NCBI GenBank assembly: GCA_950106755.1
Contig: OX467089.1
Location: 26,703,345-26,767,344, forward strand
DNA length: 64,000 bases
From: Climacium dendroides
Lineage: Eukaryota; Streptophyta; Bryopsida; Hypnales; Climaciaceae
Reading direction: 5' to 3'
Made by a program: the position numbers and the translations under genes. This document shows positions 12,750 to 25,473 of the stretch, piece after piece (within the stretch, counting starts at the first letter, position 1; every line of letters starts with the position of its first letter). The notes beneath the pieces were generated by a model. It saw only the letters and a list, made by a program, of their open reading frames with translations, made no database searches and was not told the DNA's origin.

Positions 12750-13689
12750 GACAACAAAGTAATATTTAGAATCATATAGAAGAAATTTAGAGGAGTGTAT
12801 AACTAGCTTACACTTCAAAAACCAAGTCAAAATCCATAATCTAGCAAGGGATGAAGTTTGGTGCAAAATTTGGATGAAAGAAGGGAGTTTCTATTTGACC
12901 TAGGTCAAACATATACTTAGATGGCGGATTTTATCTTAGAGCCATAGCCAAAATCTGAAGTCAATTTGAGTTTAGGGGTCAAGGGAAATTAGTGGATGAA
13001 GTTTAAATTGCCTTTCTAAAGGCCAAACTTCATCCAACCATAACTTCTTCTAAGGAACTCCGATTAAATTGAATTTTACCACTTTAGAAATGACAAAGTC
13101 TGATCTACAACTTAGAGTAGACAATTCTTGCCTAAAAATTATTAGTTTCAAAAACATAGAGTCTTGGCTTAGTTTAGCCATATGGCCATAATTTGCTTTG
13201 TTTTGAAGTTTGTAGTTGTTTCTTTTGCATTAGGCCTTCCTGACATTGCCATCACATTTCAAAAGTTAAAGATTGTTTGTCTTCTAGCCAACATGTTCTT
13301 AGAAGCACAAGTAGGAAAGGCAAACAAATTAGTACCGGTAGTTGGGCAATTACTCCATTACTTCCAAATTTAAATTTAAATCAACTAAATTGGAAAGCAT
13401 TTGGACCAACTACCTAAGATGAGAACATAAGTCCTTGCCTACTTGACCATATATTTTCCTACGCTAATAATGAATTTTAAATATTACCACACTAATAGGT
13501 TTGAAATTTTATAAGTTCCTACTATTAATGAAGATTTTTATCAAGAGTATAGATATTAATAATCAAAGAGAGGAAACTCTATAAACATAGTTGGTAAAAA
13601 CTTCATTAAGAGCAAAACTTATATCATTTCAACCCTTTAGTCCCAAGGCCATCTTTCTATCAAAAAACACTCAAAACTACTACTTCTGT
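12750..13689. other. Gene-free stretch
   Basis: Short frames only, including a 63-codon plus-strand frame at 13182-13373 with no recognisable family. Two copies of the word 'aagtttgg' with flanking 'gggtcaa' text hint at degenerate repeats. I see no gene. Confidence 0.4.
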
Positions 13690-14350
13690 TACGTTCATCT
13701 ATAACCCTTAAAAGAAAGACTTATAACCATTGATTTCAAGCCTTACTATTCAAGGCTTAGTTCATTGCCATTTTGCAATTAGATATGCATGGATTTTTTT
13801 AGAAATGAAACTATATGTGTTCTTTACTTCACAATTTTTTTAGATTTTTTGTCGAAAATTGATTTTTTTTAGAAGTTTTGAAGAAAAAATGAAGAAAAAT
13901 CACATCAAATAAAAAATTATTTCAATAACTCTGAAAATTTCACAATGTGTATATATTACAATGAAGAACATCATAGTGTGAACTCAATTTCCATGTCATT
14001 CTATAATTATAATTCAATAGACATTGAAAATACATGCAAATTTCAAAGTGCGATAAAATATTCAATATTAGGAATTTTTTTCAAAATTCAAATTATAGTA
14101 GAAATTAGAGTAGATGACCTTTATTTTGTTAGTTGGGCTTAAACTCAAGAAATATCATTTTTTTTGAGAAATTTCAAATTTAGAGCATGGAGCAATAATT
14201 TTCCAAAATACACTAAAATAGCATATTTTATGATCTATTTTTTTACTAACTTCTCATTTATGTAAAGACAAACACTAGCAAGACTACAAATTCAATTGGA
14301 TACTCTTCATAACCAAACATGAAAGGTCAATAAGAAAAATACATATGTAA
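13690..14350. repeat. Dispersed repeat, copy shared with 40846-41500
   Basis: Both copies begin with an aacccttaaa word followed by 'accattgatttcaagcc' or 'accactgatttcaagcc', continue through ttgccattttgcaa, 'catcaaataaaaaattattt' and attctataattataa, and end with 'ttattttgttagttgggctt'. The reverse complement of the first ~100 bp also occurs at 25.3, 29.87, 39.72 and 54.6 kb, so that part behaves like a terminal inverted repeat of a larger family. Confidence 0.55.
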
Positions 14351-15460
14351 AAATGCTTTCAAACTCTTTCCAAGCATTTTGGATTGTCATCCAGTGGCAC
14401 TTGCAACATTCTAAAGATAAAATAAATAAGATATATTTTTTAATTTAACTATAGGATCTTGTTCTACACTTGTCTTAGATCATGCAATGAACTTTATGTG
14501 ATTTTTGACAATATGTAAATTGAAAGATATTAGCATTCAAAGTGGAAAATTTTTGATTGCCTGCAAAACAAGCTCTATAGTTAAATTAAAAAACATAACT
14601 AGATAACTAAAAAGGCCTGCAAAACAAGCTCTATAATTTTCACATCACTAATCCAAAAGTGGAATGAATGAAAGCTTTCCATTTAGAAAAATAATATAAT
14701 TAAAAAAAATGTGGATATTTTCTACTACCTAATTTTCCTTTTTTAACATAACTTTTGATCTTAGGTACCAATTAACATAAGAATTATATTTCCAAAAAGC
14801 TAATAAGTTTTTCTATCTTATAAGATAGTTTTAAAAAGTTCCAATAAAAATAAAGATCATAGGAACTTGTCCAAAATCCATTTTGTCCCCTACAAGAACA
14901 ATGAGACTTTAGAGGTTAAATCAATTAGTATAGTTAACACTAAATTTCATAACTAGTGTAGTGGAAAAAATGCTAAATTTTTGGAGCTTGTATGAAATCA
15001 AACCTTGCACATCAATGTTATTAATAATTTTTTAATCAATGTTATATATTTTAGAACTAGTATCACTCCAAATGCATAAAAATAGTATTTCCTTGTATAA
15101 ACAATAGCTCATTTGTCTCAAAAAACTTCATACACTTACAAATATTCTAGAGGAATTAGAGATTTTCAACAAATTTGGATATATTGTAGTACAAATAACA
15201 CACTTGTATAAAATGGTTTTTCAAAAAATTTAAATAATTTTTTATTTATTTATAAATTAATCAAATTTATTAATGAATTTTTTTAATACAAGTAAATTTT
15301 TTTCAAGATTGTTTAGTAAGTGGCTTGAGGATTCTTTTTGGATTACATACAACTTTTGTGCCAACAATTTATAATTTTTTATTAAAACTTTATTATGGAG
15401 TACTACATAAAGTACATAGGAAGTTTGTACCACAAACAACTTTTGCATCATCTCTTCTAT
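14351..15460. other. Gene-free AT-rich stretch
   Basis: Very A/T-rich with homopolymer runs. The phrase cctgcaaaacaagctctata occurs twice (about 14560 and 14615). I see no gene, RNA or complete element. Confidence 0.4.
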
Positions 15461-15462
15461 TA

Positions 15463-17540
15463 AGACAGGATGTTTGTTTTATTTTGTTTGTCACGTTGAG
15501 ATCTCCCAGACCGTGTGTCCCCCGATCGCGTGCTTGGTACCATCGAAAAGCCCTAGGCGAGGACGGGTGCATCGACTTGGTTTCATGGCCTTCTAACTTA
15601 TGGTGAAAAAGCTATGGATTTTCGAGTTGGTTTTGGTTTTAAAAAAATTAAAAAATTACTTTTACTTTTGTTTTGATTGTGGCAACGCCACAGGGCACTC
15701 TAATCTATACATTAAGACAGGATGTTTGTTTTTTGTTTATTTGTTTTGTTTGTCACATTGAGATCTCCCGGATTGTGCACCCCCTGATTGCGTGCTTGGT
15801 ACCGTCAAAAAGCCCTCAGTGAGAAGGGGTGCATCGGCTTGGTTTTGTGGCATTCCGACTCATAGTGTGAAAATTGTGAATTTTTGAGTTATTTTTGGTT
15901 TTAAAGAACTAAAAAATTTCTTTTACTTATATTTTGGTCACAATCTTGGTACCGTTGGAAAGTTCTCAGCAAGGAGGGGTGCATGAGCTTTGTTTCGTAA
16001 CATTTCGATTCACAATGAGAAAGTTATGCATTTTTGAGTTGTTATTGGTTCTAAAAAATTAGAAAATTAGTTTTACTTTTGATTTGACTACCAAGAATGT
16101 GATTAGTTTTACTAGTCACATACTTGATATTGTCAGAAAATCCTTGGCAAGGAGGGGTGCATGGGCTTCACTTACAAATTGAAAGATTATAATTGGTTTC
16201 GTGGCGTTTGTATGTAGAGTGTAATAGTTATGTATTTTGAGTTGTTTTTGGTTTTAAGAAATTAGAAAGATTATAATTGGTTTCGTGGCGTTTGTATGTA
16301 CAGTGTAATAGTTATGCATTTTGAGTTGTTTTTGGTTTTAAAAAATTAGAAAATTATTTTTACTTATATTTTGGTCACAATTTTGGTCCTGTCGAAAAAC
16401 TATTGGCGAGGAGGGGTGCATGGGCTTGGTTTCGTGGCATTCCGACTCACAATAGAAAAGTTATGGATTTTTGAATTATTTTTTGTTCTAAAGAAATTAA
16501 AAAATTACTTTTACTTATATTTTGGTCACAATCTTGATATTGTCAGAAAGCTCTTGGCGAGGAGGGGTGTACAAGCTTTGTTTTGTGACATTTCAACTCA
16601 CAATGAGAAAGTTATGTATTTTTGAGTTGTTTTTTGTTCTAAAAAAATTAAAAAATCAGTTTTACTTTTGTTTTGATTATAGCAATGATACAGGGTATCT
16701 CTTCTATTAAGACATGTGGTTTGTTTTGTTTGTTTTGTTTGTCACGTTGAGATCTCCTGGACTGTGCGTCCCCTGGTCGCGTGCTTAGTGCCGTTAGAAA
16801 GCCCTCGGCGAGGAGGGATGCACTGGCTTGGTTCCGTGGCCTTCTGACATATAGTGTGAAAGTTGTGCATTTTTGAGTTATTTTTGGTTCCAGAAAATTA
16901 GAAAATTAATTTTTTATATATTTTGGTCACAATCTTGGTACCATCGGAAAGCCCTCGGTGAGTAGGGGTGCATTGGCTTGGTTTCGTGGCGTTTCGACTC
17001 ACAGTGTGAAAGTTATTGAATTTTGAAGTATTTTTATGAACTAAAAAATTAAAAAATTACTTTTTCTTATATTTTGGTCACAATTTTGGTATCGTCAGAA
17101 AGCTCTCGACGAGGAGGGATGCATCTCGACGAGGAGGGATGCACAGGCTTGGTTTCATGGCATTCCAACTTATAGTGAGAAAGTTATGGATTTTTGAGTT
17201 GTTTTTGGTTCAAATTTTTTTTTAAATTACTTTTATTTTTGTTTTGATTGTGGCAACACCACACAACACTCTAGTATTATTCTATACCTTAATTCTATTT
17301 GTTTTGTTTTGTTTATTTGTTTGTCACATTGAGATCTCCCAGACTGTGCGTCCCTTGGTCGTGTGCTTGGTACAGTCGGAAAGCTCTTGGTGAGGAGGGA
17401 TGCACTGGCTTGGTGTCATGGCATTCGGACATACGGTGAGAAAGTTATTGAATTTTGAAGGTTTTGTGAACTAAATAATTAGAAAATTACTCATACTTGT
17501 GTTTTGACTGTGTCAGCGGCTCAGGGCACACTAGTGTTTT
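15463..17540 (+). repeat. Composite tandem repeat: four headers, about ten 150-bp monomers
   Basis: A header (gtttgt...tgtcacgttgagatctccc...gtcccc...cgcgtgcttggtacc) occurs at about 15469, 15720, 16716 and 17290. Each is followed by one or more degenerate monomers of about 150 bp with the core ggtaccgtcggaaagccctc-ggcgaggaggggtgca, then a 'ggcttggtttcgtggcattc' block and a T-rich stretch. Monomer cores lie near 15535, 15797, 15949, 16125, 16384, 16533, 16787, 16937, 17087 and 17367, giving 1, 5, 3 and 1 monomers per block. Blocks tend to end in 'gattgtggcaac...cacagggcactcta'. The G/C-rich cores sit in AT-rich linkers. I recognise no known satellite or gene. Confidence 0.75.
16181..16348 (+). 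repeat. 84-bp local tandem duplication inside the composite repeat
   Basis: gaaagattataattggtttc starts at 16181 and again at 16265, and the intervening 84 bp are nearly identical. It is a recent slippage or unequal exchange nested in the older array. Confidence 0.75.
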
Positions 17541-18179
17541 ATTAAATCTGCAGTGTCTTCCAGAATAAACAGGAAATAGAAAATCTTATATGCTATGCTA
17601 ATTTTTATTCATTCAAAACTAAAGTTCAACAACATGCCGTCAAATTCGTAAGATAAGCGGAAACATCCGATATTTCTAGAGTCATATCGGAAACTTTCCA
17701 GGGCTCCAGTTGAAACTTCATCTTTGCACTTGTCCTACTGTAGTTTTAGAGCTCCGAGCACTTAAGCTCTGTCACAATTTCAGCCCTCAGAAACATGGCA
17801 ATTTAACGAATTTGACTTCAAACACTCTTCAAAGGCTTCAACAGAGATGAAAGAAATTCCACAAATTCAGCAACAGATAGGCCCACACTTCGAATCACAC
17901 TAATATAGTGCAGACGAAGTAAATTGCGATCAATTTCCTTCCAGCTCTGGGTCCACCTACCTATTGAACAGAAGCATCTCAGAACTACTCTCAATCTTCA
18001 CAATCCCAACTTCAACACAATCCTGCGAAATTGGCCAAAGCTTGCTGGAAGAAGCTGCATTGGGGAAAACCAGTCCTATTTGAAGGAGTCCTGTTTTAAA
18101 TCGATCGTTCGAAGCTCTTCAATCACTCGAGTAGATGACCAGGAAATCTACTCAGAAATCCAATAATTAGACTATTTGC
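17541..18179. other. 3' flank of the two-exon DUF3455 gene
   Basis: Base composition becomes ordinary here, in contrast to the AT-rich flanks. The stretch lies downstream of the minus-strand stop codon and probably holds its 3' UTR. An aataaa-type signal in minus orientation lies near 17600, rather distant from the stop. The 80-codon plus-strand frame here has no ATG at its start and no recognisable domain. Confidence 0.4.
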
Positions 18180-19270
18180 TCAATCTTTAACATAGAAAGC
18201 ATAGTTCGCGGTATAACTGGACACCCAGACGTCCCCCTCCTTAGCACCGGATGTGGAGCTTGGTGGAAGACCCTTGACAGTGTTGATACGCTGAATGTAA
18301 TCCACATCTCCGAAATACTTCCTGCCAAAGCATCAACAACTTGCACTAATTAGCATCCATACCCCTATGCTTTCAATGTCAACTCTCAACACCGTCAAAA
18401 TTTGCTAAACTGGCGAAATTTCAAGAGGCTGGCACTTCTTCCGATGACGCCTGTCTGAAATCTCAGATGTACTCAAATCCTAGTTTCTGAAGCTCAGCTA
18501 GAGCATTGAATGTCACAATTTTGTAGCTCTGAAACGTGCCAATTTAACGAATCTAACCAACAATGACTATGTTTCGAACTATGAGTGAATACATCCAATT
18601 GCGAATTCGTTGCTATGTGCCGTCAACATCAGTGCTTCGGAGCCATCAATGGTTGGACCCATGTTGAGGACCATGTCGGAGTGTCGACCAGTTATCTAGT
18701 ACAGGTTTTCTAGTACACATAGACAGGCATCTAAATCACTTCAAATCTACTAACGCTGTCTAGGACATAGTTTCGAATTTACGGGCAGTGTATCGATCAA
18801 TGAATTTGACAAGTTAGAGTGGATCGATCTTGCACTTACTTGCTTCCTTCGTTGTTGGTGGCCTTGAGGAGCACCCAAGCAATGCTATCCTCATCGACCG
18901 TAACGCGTGCGACTGCCACCCCCGTGACCAAACTTTCCGGCACGCCGTGAGAAGGAAGCGTTTCCCAGGTGGGCTGCCCGCCCTCACTGTCCGGGTGCTT
19001 CAAATAATAGTGTCGCCCAATCTGCTTCTTCTCTTTGTACAGCCGCGCCTTGGCACTGTAATTCACCCAGCTGGTGCCATTGTATCGGTAATACTGGTCG
19101 CCAATGGCGAACAGAAAAAGCTTCAGCTTGTAGTGCGCGGGAACCTCGATGGCCTCCGGCACTTGAACCGTGCTGTTGGTCGTGGTGTAAGTTTTCAAGT
19201 CCCGGGCACCAAACACACACAGTGCCAAGGAGAGAAGAATCAACACTCGGGACGCTAGTGCTAACGCCAT
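18180..19270 (-). CDS. Secreted DUF3455 family protein, two exons
   Basis: Exon 1 is 18840-19270 (ATG at 19268-19270) and exon 2 is 18180-18321. The 518-bp intron (18322-18839) runs from GTAAGT to TTTGGCAG and splits the codon of Lys144 in phase 2. The spliced product is 190 residues. Residues 1-21 are a hydrophobic signal peptide; the mature chain carries the family landmarks YRYNGTSW (61-68), GRHYYL (85-90), PTWE (100-103), the AWVLLKA segment (131-137), DYIQRINTVKG (151-161) and a final YTANYAFYV (180-188). These match DUF3455 (Pfam PF11937), a family of unknown function found in fungi, bacteria and some plants. Three N-glycosylation sequons occur (N32, N64, N70), and there is no cysteine in the mature chain. 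The exon junction is confirmed by collinearity with the intronless copies. Biochemical function is unknown. Confidence 0.9.
18322..18839 (-). other. Intron of the two-exon DUF3455 gene
   Basis: Donor AA|GTAAGTGC and acceptor TTTGGCAG|G on the minus strand, phase 2. Removing it restores a frame that aligns without gaps across the junction to residues 144-152 of the intronless relatives. Confidence 0.9.
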
Positions 19271-19354
19271 TCGATGAGCTAGGCTGGCTTCGATCTGGTT
19301 TCAGTCTGATTTTAGTCCCCTGTTTCGAAACTACAACAGTACTCCCTGGACAGC

Positions 19355-19364
19355 TTTAAATATA
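19355..19364 (-). promoter_or_regulatory. TATA box of the two-exon DUF3455 gene
   Basis: The minus strand reads TATATTTAAA about 85-95 bp before the ATG, so transcription would start near 19330 and give a leader of about 60 nt with no upstream ATG. The start context is cgaATGGCG. Confidence 0.65.
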
Positions 19365-19389
19365 TCACGACTTTCAACAAACGGCTGAA

Positions 19390-21700
19390 TTGGATCGATT
19401 AGTGCTGCGTCAAGGTACTTACAAACTCCCAGTGAGGATACCCAAGGACGCTAGCTTCAAGTACGTACGAAAATCAGGCAATTTCTATAATTCTAGCGGT
19501 ACATCATTCCCAAGTTCAATTCGTCAGGAGAGGAATGGAATACTAGACTCGAGGTTGGAGCTCAAAGTGACGAATATGGATTCTAGCTTCCAACTGGTAC
19601 GTACAGAAATAATGCAACAACAGTAAGTATATGCCTCCTCTCGTTCCTGCATGAATTGAATAAACTCTTCCGTACGAGTAATTGATCTCGAGTGCTTTTT
19701 GCTATTGAGAGTCTGTTATTGTGAAGCTGTCTCCTTCAAACCTCTTGTTCTTATAAAGAATCCTGAACGCGGCTTCCTCAGACTGAAATCAATCCATACT
19801 ACTGTACTCGGGAATGGTAACTGGCCGTAAAATGATATTATTATAATACAATATCCCAAACAGCAGGAAGGTTCTCTCCGAAAACTCGAGCAGCTCTTCT
19901 GGACAGTGTTTAGAATATTTTTTGAGTTTTACCAGTTTTCTCCTTTAATTACCATATTGAACCAGTTTTCCAAGTACCTAGTCCGGTTATTTTCTCAATT
20001 TTTTACTCTGCGTAGAAATCTTATAGATTTTTTCACCGGTCTTCAATCGGGTTTCCCCCAATTCCACCGGCTAACTTTGAACTAGCCGCCGGTTTTCCCG
20101 AACACTGCAGGATTCTAGGATAGTGTGTTGACTTCGATGTATGTGAAAAGAACCAGTTATATTGTTCACGAGTAAATTAGTTATCTACACCGAGTAGACG
20201 GACCTTTTGAGTTGGGGTCTACTACTTTTGACCTGTTGAAATGAAATAAAATTCATTTGATATTACGTGGAGAGCTTCGTATAGATGAGCTGGACTGCTG
20301 GATGATAATTAATTTTAATTTGCTGGACGAGAATGTGCTGCATGGCGACGCCGCTTCTGTGCGGGCCGCTTTGCTTCACCTCCCAGCGACAGTACCGAGG
20401 ATGGAATGCCAATTCCGTTCCATAGTTTCATTGGCGGTATTCCATGCGCCGTTTTCACACACATATCAATAGCTTGATGTGTCGATAGATATGCAGATTG
20501 CATTCCATCCACACAATGCAGATGCAGATTGCATTGTGCAACGTTAAGTTAGGATTTCCACCTAATCCGCTCCAGGCTCCCCAAAATCATTTCATCTCTT
20601 TTAGTTCCTCGCTTCAGGATCCACGGCACCAGTTTACTGGAGTTGCGCTACATTAACAAAATTGACCTTATGATGGCGAGTTTCTTCAAATACAAGCACC
20701 GTCACTCACGCCCGGCTACACTATCCATGTAAGTCGGTTTAAAAACGCTCTGCTCACTCTTAGTATAAAAAAAATAAAACCAATAAATCGAAACAGACTT
20801 GCATGGTCCGCATGATTGGGTACGTTCCGGGGTAAGATAGGCTGTTTCTATCGATCAAGCCAAGTGTAACGCGACGCCCGCTATCGGCACCAGATTGGAC
20901 TTGGTAAGAGAAATTATTGTCTTCTCGACTCTTGTAACGTCCACGTTGGCTGACGTGTTCGTCTGGGGGAGAGTTCGAAAGTATCCATGATATGGCTGGC
21001 CCATATTAAAGTCATATTCTATTATAATGGAGCAGAAGTGGCATTCGCCCTTCGCTTTAATGGAAGCGAAAAAGACACAACTGAAGCTGGAACCACATGA
21101 TAGTATGATACGGAGTATCATGCGATGCTTCAGGAATGCATCGAGACACGTGCTGCCAGTCTGCCGCCACGCTTGATCCAGTCCCTCAGGCTCAAATCTT
21201 GGAATATCCTAATCATGTTGCCGGTACGCGTGGGTCTCATCGATCTTGACCCGATGAAGCTTTATAACAGCGTTGGTAATTATGCAAGCCTAGTCGTTCC
21301 CCGCAGTCAATGGCTGGAGGCAGTTCCGAAGATCCTGTTCTGAAAATTTCGCAACTCTGAAGAGCCATTGAACTATCAAAATCTGATTGCTGAAGAGCTG
21401 AAAATCAGGACTTGGGGGGCTTTCATTTGCAGGACATTGCAAGGCTCATGGTTGAGTGCACTCAAAAAATGCCTACATGGCAGGGACTTTGAGTCCCAAT
21501 TAGAAAGTTTCGGTGCCAAGGAAGAGGAATTTGGAGACCGAATTGGGACTTTGATAGCCTTCACACTAGGAAGCTCCAGGTGCCACATATAATATGTCTT
21601 ATCCACCTTCTACAACCCAAGAAAGTTAAGATTTGGCTTCGAAGTAAGACTTGGAAAAATAGGGCGGAGGACATAGTGAGCAACAGTTCTAATCCTTACA
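19390..21700. other. Ordinary-composition locus without a recognised gene
   Basis: This stretch is clearly less AT-rich than the rest, like the gene next to it. Several frames of 65-88 codons exist on both strands (for example plus 21125-21343 and 21368-21592, minus 20855-21121), but none has a recognisable motif and several lack an ATG start. Plausible contents are the 5' flank of the minus-strand gene, diverged gene fragments or unrecognised exons. A short inverted pair (gggactttgagtcccaatt / 'aattgggactttga') occurs around 21483-21555. Confidence 0.35.
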
Positions 21701-24700
21701 GAATGGAGTTTATGACCCATTAGATCAACCTCAATACTTTTTGCTTGAATATGTGCTCTATTTTGATACTAAATTATGAGTGGAATTTTTTTTTCAAAGA
21801 TAAAATTGCATATCTTTTATAATAATTTTTTTTGTGAAAATTTGAAATTGCCAAAAATTGTAAATTAGGAATGAAAAAAATAAATATCAAATATAATATA
21901 CTCTTAAATTTTTTGAAGATTTACCATAGCTGTATATAAAAATATTATAGTGTATAACATTGCATTGCAATTTAAATTGATTTGATGTGTTATCCTATAA
22001 CCAAATGATCAATAGTTCAAATTGTAATAAATAGTATAAATCTTAGAAGTTTTCAAGTTTCAAATAGGAATAGAAAATAATCTAGATTAATCCCTAAATG
22101 CCCAAAGCATCATATTTTGGTGTTGACTAAACTTTGAAGTTAAATAAAATCATATGAAAGTTCCAACTAAAGCATTATTTATAGTATTTTTTCTTTTAGT
22201 TGAATACTCTTTAAAGTCTATTTTGAAAAGGAAAAAAATTTATGATTTTTCTATTGAAGATTTTGTATTGGGGTGTCTATTGTAAATCTTGATTTTTTGT
22301 ATTAGAGTTTTTTGGAGATGAGCTTCAACCTCACTAGACATTGAAAAAAATTACGTTAGAAATTCATTTAAAAAATTATAGAGTAGATTTTTAGAAGTCC
22401 ACAAAGAAGTCATAAATTGATTATCTTTATGCAGATTATCTTCTTTAACCTCATAATTTATTTTCATGAACTCAATTATAGATTCAACATGTAAAAAAAA
22501 GATTAAAACTTTGCAAATTACTTTGGCCATTTTAACACCCTCTTGATCAAGCATATAATCTTCATTAGAAAAAACTTGGAGCCTTTACATTTTACAAAGC
22601 TTCAAGGCTTTGGACCAACACCTCCAAAAGTCTACATTTTTTTAAATGTCAATTGATAAGTGATTAATATTTTCATTTCTTTTCCTATGTAGTCTATAAC
22701 ATGTCGAAGTGGTTTGAATATGTATAGTTACAATTTTCTTAAATTAATAAAACTTATTAAATTGTGGGCTTTAAGGCATTTGTTTAATTTTAAACAATGT
22801 TCAAAGAGTTTAAAAAAGACCTTGGACATTTAGAAGTTAGCTTCATTTTACTAGTTGTTTCCAAATTGAATTGAAATCACTTTTGGTTGAAATTCAAATT
22901 CAAAACAAGTAGATACAAGTTGTGAAAATACATTAGAAAGGCATAATTTGTCACTTCTTTTTTTAGCACTTTCTTTTATAGAGAAGTCAATAATACCTTG
23001 GAAAGAGATACATGAGGTACAAACACATCCAATGAATTCTCTAAACAATAGATGGATAAAAGTCACATGCCTTCATCTTGTGTTATTCATTTGAAATCAT
23101 CCAAGGGACATTTTCTAAGATTCAATGTCTAACTAACCACTATATTAACATTAGATAGTGGAAAATCTTTTTAATACATAGTAATATATTTGTTTGAAAA
23201 TAGGATATGAAGTTTGCAATTTAGATCTAGTAAAGGATTGTATGCACATATTGCACTAATTAAATCATGATTTGGATTTATAGATCCCTCAAAATATATG
23301 ATTGTAGAGAGGTGCATGCATTGCATAGATACGTTGTCACAAAGAAGAAACTAACAAACAATGTAAAAATAGTACATGACAAAATCTTTAATTAGACATT
23401 GGTCTTCAATTTGATTCTTTCTTCCAATTCAATTATTTTTTTACTAAATTTGATATCCATTTACAAATTTTTCAATCCAAAATCATCTTTTAAGCCTTGA
23501 AGGTAAACATCCAAATTGCAACAACAATAATATAAATGATAAAAATAGATATCTTTTATATTTCAAAGAAATTATTATTATTTTAGAAATCTGATGAGAT
23601 GTAAATATGTGAACATCAATTTCACCTCATTTTCCCCTCACTAGGTCATATTGTACTCAATACTATTATTTTATATTTTTATATAAAACAAATTATACAA
23701 ATAGTTTTATTTTATTAATTATGACTACTCTCCAAAAAAACATATTCAAAGGCCATTATACATGGTTCAAAAATATTGAAATCTTAATTACAAAGTTGAT
23801 ATGATTTATTGTAGAGAACTTCTTTGAAAAATCATTGTTAATAGTGTATTTTGGTCAAAGAAGTCTAATTCATTTGAAGAACTTTCATTTAAATAAAGGT
23901 TAATTTATTTTTGTGTGTAGATATGCATGTGGCTAACAAGGCACCAAAGTTTCACTTGGAAAGATTTAAAATCATTTAATTACAAATATCAAAGTTTTAA
24001 AACTTGTCAAAATGTCATTTTGATTCAATAGTTTAGTAGCCCATACATACCTTTAGAATTATAGCTTGGGGTTTAGAAGGGACATTATGATGTCAATCTA
24101 GAGAACATAAAAGGCATTCCAACCTTGTCACTAAAAAATAACATGTTTGCTATGCACTATCCTAAAATATGCAACTTGCCTTTTTCCCCAATAGTAGTCC
24201 AATGGAGAACCCCCAAACTACTTAAAAGCGACTGTTAGATTTCCATGAGAAAAATAAAGAAGGCTATTGATCAACACCGCATAATTCTTTGCAATGCATT
24301 GCATACTATGAACAACTTTGAATTCCCATTCACAAATTAATTGCAATAATATTCAAATTAATTGCACCAATTTTTAAATTTTAGTATAATTTTTTTTCCA
24401 AATGTTCATAGTACTTCCAAGACTACCTCAAATGCAACAATATCAATATATTTTTCTTGGAAAAACTTACAAAATGTTGAAATTATTAAATTTTTATCAT
24501 ACATAGGTTAAAAAATGTTCCATAATTAAAGGCTCTCCTATACATATGTTAAAAATTTAAAAGACAATTTTTTCAACCTTTTCGCAATCTATTAAGGGTG
24601 ATAGAATTGGATGATGGAAAAAAAATTAGAAACCCAGTTTTGACCTTGAACAACATTGAAGATGTGAATGTCTTAAACCAATAGTGTATCCAATAGTATA

Positions 24701-25000
24701 CCTTTCTAAGTAAGGCAATGATTCTACAACCTAATTGTAGGTAGACTATAGATAGCTTATCATTTTGGTCAACAAAGAATAAGCTATCTAGCTATGGTCT
24801 AATGCTACATTTAAGTTCTAAAATGACTACTATGTGTAGAAAGTGACGCCATTGGGTACACCGTTTGTTTTGGATGCTTCCACCTTATGTTATTGTATTA
24901 TTGATTTTTCAAAAGAAGAAGAAACTTAATCCACGGATCTCTTTTACAATGTATTAATTTTGCCCTTTATTCTATCTTCTTGATGTGAATTTTAGCCATA
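21701..25000. other. Gene-free AT-rich stretch
   Basis: Only short open frames with homopolymer-rich sequence. The segment near 22090-22140 resembles, in reverse orientation, the right end of the TTAA element at 35.6 kb (the 'ctaaatgcccaaagcatca' word). I see no gene. Confidence 0.4.
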
Positions 25001-25400
25001 AAAATGATGTTTTTTTGAATTTGAGTTCAACTAACAAAATGAAGTTTGTCAATTGCAATTTTGAATTTTTTTAGTTCAATATTTTATCTCAATTTGATTT
25101 TTTGGCTTGAAGCTATGGTTTGTTGGTTTTCTAATTTTGGAATGACATAGTAACTTTGATTCATACTATGATATTATACACTATAATATACACATATGCT
25201 GAAATTAATTTTTTTTTTAACATATTTTATATTTAACATGATTTTTTAAATTTCTCTATAAAGAATTAACAGTAATTCAAATGTCCACAAAAAAATAATA
25301 TGAAATAGTTGCAAAATGGCAGCAAACAAAGTGAAGGATTGTGAGGCTTGAAACCATGGTTACCATTTTGTCCTTTGAGTGTTAAAAAGAATCAAGCACA
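25001..25400. repeat. Copy of the Helitron host repeat lacking the insertion
   Basis: The stretch from the word 'tgaattttagccataaa' to the 'gcaaaatggcagcaaacaaagtg' word parallels 27.70-27.92 kb plus 29.66-29.95 kb. At 25171-25200 it reads 'gatattatacacta' followed directly by taatatacac, whereas at 27917/29665 the same place is interrupted by two Helitron-like elements. It serves as a paralogous empty site. Confidence 0.55.
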
Positions 25401-25473
25401 TTAATAAAAGCATCTCCATCAACAAACAATGAAATGGTGCTAGTTTTTGTAAACTTGTCATATTTAAAAGCAA

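Noticed and set aside
15325..15606. 93-codon frame at the start of the composite tandem repeat
   Set aside because: It runs through repeat header and monomer; other monomers do not keep the frame.
15463..17540. CRISPR-like array
   Set aside because: Monomers are about 150 bp and degenerate, with no short exact repeats or unique spacers, in a eukaryotic setting.
18830..19258. 142-codon plus-strand frame opposite exon 1
   Set aside because: Antisense shadow of the two-exon DUF3455 gene.
19904..20107. hAT-like element with CAGTGTT/AACACTG ends
   Set aside because: The 7-bp ends match, but the flanking 8 bp do not form a duplication and the arms do not pair further.
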